Of a stretch of DNA of 64,000 nucleotides, positions 1 through 8,938 are shown one piece after another. Within the stretch, counting starts at the first letter, position 1. Each line of letters opens with the position of its first letter. This stretch comes from Tetranychus cinnabarinus (taxonomy: Eukaryota > Arthropoda > Arachnida > Trombidiformes > Tetranychidae). The stretch spans positions 1-64,000 of the forward strand of contig WHVY01000011.1 in assembly GCA_022266195.1 (NCBI GenBank), written 5' to 3'. Position numbers and translations under genes: made by a program. The notes below the pieces were generated by a model. That model searched no databases. It was not told where the DNA came from and was given only the letters and a program-made list of their open reading frames with translations.

Positions 1-93
1 AACCTAACCTAACCTAACCTAACCTAACCTAACCTAACCTAACCTAACCTAACCTAACCTAACCTAACCTAACCTAACCTAACCTAACCTAAC
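1..93. repeat. Terminal telomere repeat (AACCT)n
   Basis: There are eighteen perfect AACCT units plus AAC, with no variant unit. Read on the other strand this is (TTAGG)n, the telomerase-made repeat of most insects and many other arthropods. The C-rich strand lies at the left edge, as expected for the left end of a chromosome. The array probably continues beyond the window or was trimmed by the assembly. It joins subtelomeric DNA abruptly at 93/94, inside a protein reading frame. Confidence 0.97.
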
Positions 94-411
94 ATATCAA
101 GACATTACAAGACCTATCACCCGTGGTCGTATGGAAAGAACTTGACCGCAAGAAATGTAATCTGCACACCTTCCACACTTCAAGATAAGTTGGACCAATG
201 GAAGCAATACAGTAAAGAGAATCCACCTCTTGATAAAGTTCTGCGCCAAAAGTTAATGGCCGAGGCACAAAACCGTCAGCTGAAAACCAACAAGTCTCAA
301 AACAAAGTCATCGAAATATCGGACGATGGAAGTGATACCACCGATACGGAGGAATCGGAGGATGACTCTGACTCCTCAAGCTCAGATTCATCTACATCAT
401 CGTCAGACTGA
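94..411 (+). pseudogene. 5'-truncated copy of the zinc-finger subtelomeric ORF (456-aa type)
   Basis: The frame is open from the telomere junction to a TGA at 409-411, about 105 codons, with no ATG in the conserved part. Its first residues keep only the second half of the family zinc finger, an H-X4-H (HYKTYH followed by P), matching HINNYHP in the protein at 1180-2550. Next comes a shared tail: QWKQYSKENPPL here against AWDNFRKENPPL there, then a basic helix and an acidic/serine-rich C-terminus. The C-X4-C half is missing because telomere repeat begins there. I read it as the remnant of a unit broken inside the finger and capped by TTAGG addition, or a 5'-truncated insertion. Outside the tail the similarity is modest, so it is a diverged relative of its neighbour. 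Confidence 0.7.
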
Positions 412-1179
412 GATCATAGCTAAGGTGCAAAAAGTTAAGGTCTCATATAACACCATTCAAATTACTTACCATTAGTGCCATACCCTTCCCCTATTCAGAC
501 CACTCTGATTCAACCTTCCATACCCTACCCCAACAGTATTCCAATCAAAGATTCTATGCCAAATTAAAAAGGTCAAAAGATATGACTTGCAAATAATATT
601 TAAAGTCACGTCACGTCAAGTCACCACATTCAGGTCAAGTCAAGTCGAACCTTAGATCTCAATCAAAATTATCAATGTTTAAATAAATACTCAAAATTTT
701 CAAGCTAAAAATGTTATTAATCCAGAAAACCGCTCCGTTTAATTAATCAGATACTAATAAAATTGCCATTTCAAATCACATATGTTGTTGTTACTTGTCT
801 TTGCCGAATAATTAGCATATATGGGTCATCTACATAGAGGGCAGCACATTAGCTGACCAAAGTACGCGCGAAGAGTTATAAAGAAATAGAATAGAATATT
901 TAGTTCGCCATTTTATGTTATACTGATAACATCATAATTATCAATTTCACTTTTCATCACATCCATCAGCAAAGTTTCTTAAATATGTTTATTCAGTTTT
1001 AATACTTCATGTTAATCTCAAAAAATTGTTAAACTTACCAACATCCATCACATCATCAATCAACTTCATCGTCACATCTTTAAAGTTTTTAGAATAAGCT
1101 GATAAGTGAAAAGCTGCCATATTTAACATTCAAAGAATTGCTGTCAAGAGGTTGGGACCGCCGAGGACCGAAATTTATA
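412..1179. other. Intergenic: 3' remnant of the first unit and leader of the next
   Basis: No supportable gene lies here. Candidate polyadenylation signals AATAAA occur at 682-687 and near 753. From about 601 a GTCACGTCAAGTCA-like motif starts and recurs through the next unit. No telomere vestige separates the remnant at 94-411 from the unit with the CDS at 1180, so I cannot place the boundary. The frame of the next CDS is open back to 1093, directly after a pyrimidine-rich TTTTTAG at 1086-1092 that could be a splice acceptor; this is only a possibility. Confidence 0.6.
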
Positions 1180-2550
1180 ATGAGTGACAAGTTAGGAAAA
1201 TCTCTTGCAGACCAGAAAGAACTGTTCGGAGAGGCAAAAGAGAAATTCCAAGTTTACCCAGAAGAAGATGACTTTCTAATGGATGAGGAATCAGATGCCA
1301 TTGTAAAGATCATCCAAGAAATCTCTGAGAATAAAGAGAACCAAGATGACAAAGTATTGAACGAGCCTGGCAAACCGACAACTCGTCAAGTCCCCAAAAT
1401 CATTGAACCTCACGTCAGTGAAAACTCATCAAGCGTCAGTCAAGTCAGCCAAGAAAAGTCAAGTCACGTCAAGTCACTTGGACAAAAGACATCAGAAGCA
1501 CCAGTAAATCTCTTAATGAACGAAATGCGGTGCAGAGGCAATATTATTGGCCAGGCATTAAATGCTCTCTCCCTTTATGCGACGAATTATAAACCTGAAA
1601 GAATCGAACATGATGGCTGGGCCAAAATTAATGATGAAGAGAAACTTAAGTTCCTTAACACCTATTTTGCACCACATATCACGAAATTCCTGGTAGCATT
1701 GGTTCAAAATGGTGAAAGGTACAAAGGTAAAATCAGATATGTGGAAATCCAGGCTGAAGACCTGCGGGCGAACCTTATAGAATTGGATAATAAAATAAAC
1801 AAGATTAAAGAAAAATATGAAAGGGAAATAAACAAAATGGCCATGGAAGTGAAAAGTATGGATAAAGAGATACTTAAATTACTACAAGAAGAGCAAGAAC
1901 TGAAAGCGAAAGCAAAAGAAAAGCAGGCAGTCAAGCACGACGTCACGTCAAATCTTGAAAAGTCAAGTCACGTCAACCAGTCAGCCGCACAGCAACAACA
2001 AAACCTTCCAGCACCAGTCGATCAAGAGATTGACGCAGATCAGCGTAGGCAAGTCACGTCAAACGACTCAGGGTCAGACACGTCAAGTCAGGAACGTCAA
2101 GAAAGACGCAAGAAAAGAAAGGAAAAGAAGAAAATAAACAAAAAAGCTGCAAAAATAAAGCGGAAACGAAGGGAAGCAGCGAAGGCTCATAATGAGGCAA
2201 TCATGGAAAATCTGGTGATAGTAAAGGCTAAGAAATGCCCTATTGAGGGGTGTATAAAAATCGGTCACGAAACGACCGATATGAACGCGCACATAAACAA
2301 CTACCACCCTGCTATACAGCGCCCTTTTCCTCAATGCAAAGTGGTACATATCCACAAATCTGAGATGATGGCCCAAATAGAAGCCTGGGACAATTTTAGA
2401 AAAGAAAACCCACCACTCCCCAAAGAGCAAAGAATCCGAATCCATGAGCTAGCGATAGAAGCTAAGGAGGCAGGTAACCGTAGACGAACCTTGGAAGCTA
2501 TGAGCTCCAATTCATCATCCACTTCGTCATCCAGCCAGGAATCAAAATAA
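1180..2550 (+). CDS. Subtelomeric coiled-coil C2H2 zinc-finger protein, 456 aa, Gag-like (putative)
   Basis: I do not recognise a named gene. The ATG at 1180 (MSDKLGKSL) has A at -3; the frame is open back to 1093, but no earlier ATG was seen. Visible order: an acidic N-terminus; a predicted helical segment around residues 110-175; a long charged coiled coil at about 185-250; a Gln/Ser linker; a strongly basic stretch at about 308-332 that could bind nucleic acid or act as a nuclear signal; a C2H2-type finger C353-X4-C358-X12-H371-X4-H376; a tail with WDNFRKENPPL and a helix; and a serine-rich end. Coiled coil plus basic region plus zinc finger is a layout seen in retrotransposon ORF1/Gag proteins, but those usually carry CCHC knuckles. 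No RT or endonuclease motif is present. Relatives lie at 94-411, 3487-3909, 4496-5004 and 5805-7457. A host DNA-binding protein remains possible. Confidence 0.7.
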   Translation: MSDKLGKSLADQKELFGEAKEKFQVYPEEDDFLMDEESDAIVKIIQEISENKENQDDKVLNEPGKPTTRQVPKIIEPHVSENSSSVSQVSQEKSSHVKSLGQKTSEAPVNLLMNEMRCRGNIIGQALNALSLYATNYKPERIEHDGWAKINDEEKLKFLNTYFAPHITKFLVALVQNGERYKGKIRYVEIQAEDLRANLIELDNKINKIKEKYEREINKMAMEVKSMDKEILKLLQEEQELKAKAKEKQAVKHDVTSNLEKSSHVNQSAAQQQQNLPAPVDQEIDADQRRQVTSNDSGSDTSSQERQERRKKRKEKKKINKKAAKIKRKRREAAKAHNEAIMENLVIVKAKKCPIEGCIKIGHETTDMNAHINNYHPAIQRPFPQCKVVHIHKSEMMAQIEAWDNFRKENPPLPKEQRIRIHELAIEAKEAGNRRRTLEAMSSNSSSTSSSSQESK

Positions 2551-3473
2551 AAAGAAATACTAAACCCCAAAAACAATTCACGTCATGGCAAGTCACGTCA
2601 AGTCAAGTCAGACAAGTCACGTAACGTAAAAATAAAGGGGTAAAATAATCACGAACAAAATACAAGCTCAAAAAAAATTAACTACTCATTATTCATATTA
2701 ATACTCATACCAAACTAATCAATTATTCAGTCAAATTTTTTATCTATTCTTTTAATTACATACAACAATCAAAAATTCAATAACTTTCAGCAAAAATCAA
2801 TTTAACAACAAAACCATTAATATCAATATTGTTAACAATTCAAATTTTATTATGTTACAAATAACATTACAGGGAACAGCTACTGGTCTAGCGAAATCCC
2901 TTTTTAAATAAAATTTATCACATAACACAACCCCTTGCACAAATCTTACTAACTATTATAAACTAAATTGGCAACAAGCCAAAGACATTTCTACCATAAA
3001 CACGAAATTGTAAACTTGATAAGATCGCGATAGTTAAAAGATATACAGCACAAATTCACGACGCACGACACAACACGTCAGACATGTCAGTCACGTCACG
3101 TCACGTCACTAAATATATACCAAATACTTAATACTTATCTATCAAATCAGATCAAGTCGCACCATATCAAAACATGCTATCAATTGTAAACCTGACATGA
3201 CCCCTATGCGTACCCAGCGTCACGTCAAACGGGTCACGTCACGTCACAGCAAACAATCAATGTAAATAATTTTTTCAATCAAAACTCATTTATACAAAGC
3301 TAACAATGACAGCAAAAATCTCTTAACCGTCAAGTCACGTGAAGTCACGTAATATGTAAAGTAATTTGTAAATCAATCAATCTGTAAACGTCATGTACGT
3401 CAAACCTGGTCAGTAGTACCGGGACTTCAAGTCACTTCAAGTCAAGTCAATAAAAGTCAATTTTTAACCTCAA
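2551..3473. other. 3' region of the 456-aa unit, ending at a telomere vestige
   Basis: This AT-rich, non-coding stretch of about 920 bp has several GTCACGTCA clusters and no supportable ORF. AATAAA occurs right at the stop codon (2546-2551), at 2631-2636, near 2905 and at 3449-3454. A small potential stem-loop sits at 3405-3423 (CCTGGT with ACCGGG, one G-U pair). The sequence then runs into AACCTAACCTAAC at 3474. Confidence 0.6.
3449..3454 (+). terminator. Candidate polyadenylation signal AATAAA
   Basis: This canonical AATAAA lies 20 bp before the 13-bp telomere vestige at 3474. If the unit is a retro-element copied from polyadenylated or read-through RNA, this is the expected place for its 3' end. 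There is no poly(A) tract at the junction, only TTTTTAACCTCAA. Other AATAAA copies lie upstream, so use of this one is inferred from position. Confidence 0.4.
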
Positions 3474-3486
3474 AACCTAACCTAAC
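3474..3486. repeat. Short internal telomere vestige (AACCTAACCTAAC)
   Basis: These are 2.6 perfect AACCT units on the same strand as the terminal array, preceded by a looser TTTTTAACCTCAA. On its right begins the in-frame remnant of a zinc-finger ORF; on its left ends the unit with the 456-aa CDS. A 13-base match is unlikely by chance in 9 kb, and its position at a unit boundary supports a former chromosome terminus. Confidence 0.75.
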
Positions 3487-3909
3487 GAATTCCCTATCAA
3501 CAAGTACTTATGCGTACCTGAGAGATACAGGAAGGGCACCATTGCCGAGGGTATACAGGTGGTTCCCCAACAATTCATGCAAGGAAAGTACGACTTCAAG
3601 ACAAAGATACCGGAAGGAAAGGTGCTTCGAATCATCTGTATGGAGAAAGGGTGTCACTGGTTAGCAAGGGACACAAATAACACTGGTCACCATTACAATA
3701 GGTTCCACAAAGGGACAGAATGGAGGAATATTAAAGGAAAGGTGCCTTGGGTACTAATGACAAGAGAAGCATTCGCTATAAGAGAGGGCTTGTACAGAAA
3801 ACAGATAGCCATCAGCAATGAAAGAACCCTGAACAAAAAGAGGAAGGATTCCACAAACACAGGAGATAGTCCAGTTAAAAGGAAAAAGAAAAGGAGAGTA
3901 AGGTATTGA
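3487..3909 (+). pseudogene. 5'-truncated copy of the 550-aa type zinc-finger ORF
   Basis: The frame is open from 3481 (after an in-frame TAA at 3478-3480 made by the telomere repeat) to a TGA at 3907-3909. Homology to the protein at 5805-7457 starts at the edge of the vestige: FPINKYLCVPERYRKG here, FPIDQYQEIPEPFRKG there. It then continues through the finger C-X4-C-X12-H-X4-H (CMEKGC, then HYNRFH) and the GKVPWV motif. By eye about half of roughly 100 aligned residues are identical. The N-terminal two thirds of the parent are absent. A GTG at 3559 could open the frame only by bacterial rules and should not be taken as a start. The C-terminus ends in KRKKKRRVRY, more basic than the acidic end of the full copy. 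Confidence 0.8.
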
Positions 3910-4495
3910 TGGAATCCAGCAAATGGTTTGAACACATATCCATATCTCTTAGCATAGGGGGCTCCTCACACCCAAAATAATCCTTTATAAAACTTGTTAA
4001 CTGTTAACTACTAGTAAATCAGTCCAAAGAATCACCTTATCTAATAAACTTCCTTACTACACCAAAATCAATAAAATCTTTTCCCTGTACACTTGAAACC
4101 ATAACTAATCTTAAAGAGCTCAAAAAGCTATAAAACATATGAATGAATTGAGTAAAGAGGAGGTAAGACTCTATGGGAAATATAAACAAATAATGATAAC
4201 CGGTAAATAACACGCAACAGCTGATAAAAGCCGGGAAAACCTCTCCCTACACTAAGGCAACATCTGATGGGGCTTTTTAAAGCACAAGATAACACAACGC
4301 ATGCTCGCGGACATGCGCTCACTGTTTGTTTTGGTAAAACAAGCATTGTTATAATGTGAGTAAAAGTGCAGGGCATTAACCGACTCCGAAACAAAGTTAA
4401 AGTTCAAAGTGTTCTTAACCTCGGTGCGGTATTGTTTTGTTTGGAGTAACAAAGTTTTAATAATACGTGATATTAAACGACAAACGAAAATTACA
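3910..4495. other. Intergenic between two family ORFs
   Basis: No supportable gene. AATAAA at 4043-4048 and 4070-4075 could end a transcript of the truncated copy to the left. A GACATGCGCT word at 4310-4319, 186 bp before the next ATG, recurs at 5537-5546 upstream of the 550-aa CDS. No clear telomere vestige separates the flanking ORFs. The reverse-strand frame across 4252-4701 has no recognisable features. Confidence 0.5.
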
Positions 4496-5004
4496 ATGGT
4501 GCCAGATAAAGTTGAAAAACATAAAACTAAAGATAAGGAGATAGGTGAAGAGGAAACCTGCGAGCAAAAGAGATCTAAATTTTCATCGATGAAGGCGAAG
4601 GACCTCAACATTGTCACGACCTTCTTCCAGTGTAAGGAAAACGGTTGTGGATTCTTACCAAAAGAACCCTGACAATGAATGAACACGTTGAGTTGTTTCA
4701 CTCAAAATCGAAGTACCATCCTGTTAGGAAGGCTCGTATGGACATTGGTACCTTCCATTTCCTTATGAGTAATTGGATAGACGAATTTGGAGGTAAAAGG
4801 GTTCGACCCTATGTCGAAAGGGAGAAAATAAGAGGACTTTTGGAAAAGGCAAAGGCGGATAAGAAAGCAGATGGACAGAAGCCAAGTCAAAAGGTGGAGG
4901 ACGACCATATATTTAAGGTACCTGCCATACCAAAGAAAAAGAATATGGAGAAGAGGAATGATAATCAAATGATGTACAAGCCTAAGAAGCCGCATAACGT
5001 GTAA
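4496..5004 (+). pseudogene. Short zinc-finger family ORF with a -1 frameshift in the finger
   Basis: The ATG at 4496 has an excellent context (ACAATGG, A at -3 and G at +4). The first frame encodes a Lys/Glu-rich N-terminus and the first half of the finger (CKENGC), then hits TGA at 4670-4672. The overlapping frame one base back continues with MNEHVELFH, then a tail FLMSNWIDEF and a helical, lysine-rich C-terminus to TAA at 5002-5004. A -1 shift near CCAAAAGAACCC (about 4655-4666) would give C-X4-C-X12-H-X4-H, the exact spacing of the siblings. So the two frames were one gene of about 170 aa. It resembles a short version of the 456-aa type (W-X2-F, then R-X-K-I helix). A 1-bp deletion or a consensus error are both possible. 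Confidence 0.7.
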
Positions 5005-5020
5005 TACCACTCAACAAGTT

Positions 5021-5028
5021 AACCTAAC
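5021..5028. repeat. Possible telomere vestige AACCTAAC
   Basis: These eight bases match the telomere phase and strand and lie 17 bp after the stop codon of the frameshifted ORF, where a unit boundary is expected. Another AACCTAAC occurs at 8571-8578 inside a 3' region, so chance cannot be excluded. It is weaker than the 13-bp vestige at 3474. Confidence 0.35.
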
Positions 5029-5804
5029 TTTTTAAAAGTACCGAGGCCTCGACCTCAACGAATTCATATGTTTTAACCTTTTTGATTACCCTACTTTTAG
5101 GCGAAGAATTCTTTTGAAATTTAAATGTTAATGTACCAATCAAACTTCCTCTGTAACAGAAATACCCCAAAAATCCCCTACGAATATCCCCTTAACAGAA
5201 AACGAAAATTATAATTATACCGGATAAACAGCATCTAAAAATAAATTCCCTATGAAACTTACAAAAGTTTTACCCATTCTATGCATTCAAGTTCCTAGGA
5301 ACATATTAATGTAACATCAGTCGAATTAGAACCAACACCCTATAGTTAAGGAAATAGGCATCAGAACAATAACACAAGCCCCACTAAAATCAAACCCCAT
5401 GAATGTTTTAAGGCCCCTATGCTAGGGAAATTGGAATTGTTAACCATATTGAGCGCCATTCAGCCTTTCTTCAGTATTGGAGATAAAAGCAGAAAGTATT
5501 AATCTTTAACTCTGGAACGGAAGATGGCAGCACTGAGACATGCGCTTTCAAAATCAATCAGCTTGGAGACTCATAACGGCTTTTTGTATCCAAGGATACT
5601 CTGTGTACAAGCTTAAAGCCAAAGCAAGGGAAATCCCTCTGATTTTTGTTTACAACACAGATACTGTTATCAACATAGTAAATCATCAAAGTGCTACATC
5701 AAAACAAACCTTTAGTTAGTGAACTTACACCTGTAAAGTACCAACACACTGTTAACAAGCTGTTAATAAGAACTTCTGATAGTGAGGCGGCAACGAGTCA
5801 ATAC
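5029..5804. other. Leader region of the 550-aa unit
   Basis: About 780 bp without a long gene. A 30-codon upstream ORF begins at 5524 in a strong context. The frame of the main CDS is open from 5682, after an in-frame TAA at 5679-5681, but its first ATG is at 5805. A candidate splice acceptor (pyrimidine-rich run ending ACACAG at 5655-5660) precedes it, but entry there would meet the in-frame TAA, so I do not propose that exon. Confidence 0.5.
5524..5616 (+). CDS. Possible 30-aa upstream ORF
   Basis: This short ORF (MAALRHALSKSISLETHNG, then 11 more residues to TAA) has a near-ideal start context (AAGATGG). It lies 189 bp before the ATG of the 550-aa CDS, whose own context is weak (T at -3). 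It could be a regulatory upstream ORF or a leftover of a 5' exon. It also contains the GACATGCGCT word shared with the leader of the ORF at 4496. No homology is recognised. Confidence 0.25.
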   Translation: MAALRHALSKSISLETHNGFLYPRILCVQA

Positions 5805-7457
5805 ATGGACCTCGAAAACCAAACGGAAAAGGTTATAACTATCCCGATACCTGCCACCCTGGCGAATTACAAGATTCCAAAGGTACGAAGTGACACAGAG
5901 GGGACACAGTCAAGTTCCTCAAAAGATTCAAGAGACCCAAAGTACTCAAAGAAGGACGGTCCCAAACGGAATCCTGTCACCGAGGAGAAGTCACAGGTAA
6001 AAGGAAAGGAACCAAAGAAGCTCCCTAAGAGAAAGGAGAGGAAAAGATCAAAGCTGCGAGAACCAGATCCCTCCAGCGATGATGAATATTCTCTAAGCAA
6101 CGATCTCGAAAGAACCGAATGGGACGTGAGACGAGGTACAATGAAACCTAGGAGACCCATTGGCCAAAAGAATAGGGACCTCAAGACTCAAGGAAAGCCG
6201 TCGCCAAAGCTAAACGAGGTGGAAAGCAGGCAAGAGAAACCTGAGAAAAGAGATACTTTGGAAGGTACAAAAGCCAAGAATAGGAAGAATGAGGATAACG
6301 AAAAGAACACTAAAGAAAGGGACCTCGGAGAATCAGAAAATCAGGCCGATTTTTACACAGCAAATGATGTCAACTACAAGCATCAAGAAAAGGTGCTTAA
6401 TGTGTTAAGGAAGAAGTTAACTACCGACATGGAACAAGAGATTTCTACCCTATTGGAAAGGGGACTGGAAAATGAGCCTATCCCAAACTCGAAAGAAGGA
6501 GAAGGATTGGTCAGTAGTGGCAATAAAACCGACAGGGAACCTATGTCCAAGGCCAAGAAGAACACGGCTGATAATGCAAAGACTACACAGACTAAATTGA
6601 AAGATGTACAGAACACCTTCATCAACTCTTTCAAGACTTGGACGGAGAAAATCGAAGAGAAGAGGGAAAAGGAGGCAGATAAACCAATCTGGCAGACATG
6701 GGAAGGTCAAAACGTGATGGACAAGCTAAGCATGTTGAGAGAAATCACCAAAGAAGACGAAGGTTTGGGCCTAGTCCTAAAAAGTACAAACATACTGATT
6801 GGAGGTTTAAAAAATTCGATTGCGAGCCTAGAAATATGGAAAAGAGAGCACTCCAAGCAATGCATACCTCTACTATGCGAGTCAATGAAAATGGAGGAGC
6901 AGTCTCTAGTAAGGTTCATTAACGAAGGCCCTAGCTTAGCAAAGCCTCAAGCGGTCAACTCGAAGACAGAGACAACGGTCAAGGCCAAGGTAAAGGATGG
7001 AGGTGCAAAGGTATCAAGGAAGATATCTGAAAGAGATGTATACAGAGAAGTACCAGGTTTTGGATTCTTCCCAATAGATCAATATCAAGAAATCCCTGAA
7101 CCCTTTAGAAAGGGAGCTATCCAGAAAGGGATCGAGGTTATCCCTTATCAATTCATGAAAGAAGTACATTCGTTTAAAGACATTCCGCTACCGAAAGGGA
7201 AGTTAATGAGATTGATCTGTTTAGAGGAGGGCTGCCACTGGATGGCAAAAGACAGCAATAATACGGGTTACCACTACAAGAGGTTCCACCCTGGCAAAAA
7301 GTGGATGAAGTCGAAGGTACCTTGGGTTTACATTGAGGAGGATGCTTATGAGATAAGACAATCCCTATACCTAAGACAGCTCGAGATGAAAAAACAAGAG
7401 GAAGCACTCACAAGGAAACTGAAAGAAATGGATGCAGAGTTGGAATGGTCGGAATGA
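5805..7457 (+). CDS. Subtelomeric C2H2 zinc-finger protein, 550 aa, Gag-like (putative)
   Basis: Not a gene I can name. The first ATG of the open frame is 5805 (MDLENQTEKV), with a poor context. The N-terminal ~180 residues are Lys/Arg/Ser/Glu-rich and look disordered, including PKKLPKRKERKRSKLR. A middle region (about 195-375) is helical and charged, with Trp-rich KTWTEKIEEK and IWQTWEGQ segments. A conserved module starts near residue 420 (FFPIDQYQEIPEPFRKG). It leads into the finger C472-X4-C477-X12-H490-X4-H495, then KVPWV and a C-terminal acidic helix. The module is shared with the truncated copy at 3487-3909; the finger spacing is shared with all family members here. No polymerase or nuclease motif is visible. 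Likely a nucleic-acid-binding structural protein of a telomere-associated element, or a subtelomeric host protein. Confidence 0.7.
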   Translation: MDLENQTEKVITIPIPATLANYKIPKVRSDTEGTQSSSSKDSRDPKYSKKDGPKRNPVTEEKSQVKGKEPKKLPKRKERKRSKLREPDPSSDDEYSLSNDLERTEWDVRRGTMKPRRPIGQKNRDLKTQGKPSPKLNEVESRQEKPEKRDTLEGTKAKNRKNEDNEKNTKERDLGESENQADFYTANDVNYKHQEKVLNVLRKKLTTDMEQEISTLLERGLENEPIPNSKEGEGLVSSGNKTDREPMSKAKKNTADNAKTTQTKLKDVQNTFINSFKTWTEKIEEKREKEADKPIWQTWEGQNVMDKLSMLREITKEDEGLGLVLKSTNILIGGLKNSIASLEIWKREHSKQCIPLLCESMKMEEQSLVRFINEGPSLAKPQAVNSKTETTVKAKVKDGGAKVSRKISERDVYREVPGFGFFPIDQYQEIPEPFRKGAIQKGIEVIPYQFMKEVHSFKDIPLPKGKLMRLICLEEGCHWMAKDSNNTGYHYKRFHPGKKWMKSKVPWVYIEEDAYEIRQSLYLRQLEMKKQEEALTRKLKEMDAELEWSE

Positions 7458-8878
7458 TCACAGCATTCACCTACCCGACGAATATGCTAGGCAGCTACAA
7501 TTTACCCAAAGATAAAATTCCCAAAACCTGTTAAAAACATTATTTCAAACACTCACTATGTAAATTGTCATCATCAATCACTCATATGTAACTAGTATAT
7601 AACAAACCTTTTTGTATTCCATACTCTTATAACACGAAACAAATCCTAACAATTATCTTCATAATTACCCATTAACAGCTCACTTTATTTAACATATCCT
7701 TTAAAAAATCTCGAAAACCTTCATGCATACCCATATGCTGTAACAAAAATCAAGGATGTGGATCCCATGCCTTGTAGGCTCTATTCGCACGTGAGAACCT
7801 ATGGAAAGGGAAAGGAAGGAGAAAAAACGAATTATCAAGAGAAGAGATAAGAACTACAGAAGGGAGACCTATCCTTATGTAGGGAGGATTAATCTAATCT
7901 AATACTGACTAGATAAAGACTCTGAAGCATACTGTGGGAGGGAATACCAGACTGGGGTTAAAGATCCGAGTTAGAAACAAACGAAAGTGGAGAATTGTGT
8001 GTCGATAAACCAACTTGGAAATGGGCTGGAGTCATGATCCAACATTAACATGGCACCAAACCATTTCTAAAAATATGCTACAAAGGCAAAAGAAGTTTAG
8101 CACACTAAAGCCAATGGAAAATGAGAAAAATCTCCGAAGATTTTTCCACAAAGATATTAACATATCAAGCCAATCGCAACCTACAACCAGTCACCTACGA
8201 AATGAACCGTCCCCAGATCAATCTAAAAGCGGAAAGAACAACTGTTAAAAGCGTGCTCTACCTAAGCCAAGGTAGCACAGCACTACAACACTGCAGGGAA
8301 GGAGATGGTAACAATAGATAATGAATTTGATTATAACAGAAGTAGCTGAATTGCAATACCAACAAGGGCCGGATATATATACTTGCTGAGAATAAGCAAC
8401 TATATGTAGGGAGCCATCTCACATTATCACCATCACAAGGAGACGGAAACAAGCATTGGGACAAACCTGTACATAGGGTTAACCTATCTGAAAGAAGAAA
8501 AATAATATTTCATGTGATACGAGAAACCAAGATAACGAGGAAATAACAGGCAACACTGAAAACGGAACCAAACCTAACCCTAGTCAACTAGGACTATTCT
8601 GTATCGAACATACGAACTGAATACTAAAAATACACCTAGAAGGGCGGTAGGGAGGAGGACTAGGGATGACGAAGTGTTTTAACATTATTGTCTAAGGTTT
8701 TATATCTATGCATAGGGAGGGATAAAACCCCCTATTCATTTTGTAATACATGTAAACCAAACTAACCAAGATTTTATGTATTTTTAACAAAAAATTTTTA
8801 TATTTACTAATACCTCATTTGGGTAAAATAATGTCTGTAAACCTATCCATAGGGCCTCTGGACATAGGGAGACTGTTT

Positions 8879-8917
8879 GGAGCCTCAGCTGTGCACTAAG
8901 TGCAGCTAAAGGCTTCC
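8879..8917 (+). other. Predicted bulged stem-loop
   Basis: Paired segments in order: GGA/TCC, GCC/GGC, AGC/GCT and an apical TGCACT/AGTGCA, separated by small bulges and a minimal loop. Base pairing is read directly from the sequence; folding as RNA is inferred. It lies about 180 bp before the telomere array. Confidence 0.5.
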
Positions 8918-8938
8918 ATATGTCACCCTGTGCCTAGG

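Larger units (their letters stand above)
604..3455. repeat. Dispersed GTCAAGTCACGTCA motif clusters
   Basis: Short irregular runs of the words ACGTCA, AAGTCA and CACGTCAAG recur around 604-645, 1454-1480, 1939-1980, 2053-2100, 2580-2625, 3067-3108, 3220-3247, 3330-3350 and 3390-3447. They cross non-coding DNA and the CDS at 1180-2550 alike, where they encode stretches such as SSHVKS, VTSNLEKSSHVN and RRQVTS. They are not a regular tandem array. I did not notice comparable clusters in 3487-9095, so they appear specific to this unit. They contain CRE-like TGACGT (reverse strand) and an E-box CACGTG near 3337. Function unknown. Confidence 0.75.

Noticed and set aside
2083..2445. 120-codon reverse-strand ORF
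   Set aside because: Antisense shadow of the lysine-rich region of the 456-aa CDS; its Phe/Leu richness simply mirrors AAG/AAA/GAA codons.
4640..4672. Programmed -1 ribosomal frameshift
   Set aside because: The zero-frame codons around the shift are TTA CCA AAA GAA, which do not form an X XXY YYZ slippery heptamer, and no obvious downstream pseudoknot is seen. A 1-bp mutation or consensus error is simpler.
4252..4701. 149-codon reverse-strand ORF
   Set aside because: It overlaps the zinc-finger ORF at 4496-5004 and its leader in antisense and has no recognisable domain.
8021..8248. Small ORF in the 3' region of the 550-aa unit
   Set aside because: No motif, no notable start context, and overlapped by another frame of similar size; not distinguishable from chance.
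8571..8578. AACCTAAC as a further telomere vestige
   Set aside because: Eight bases can occur by chance in 9 kb and no unit boundary is evident here.
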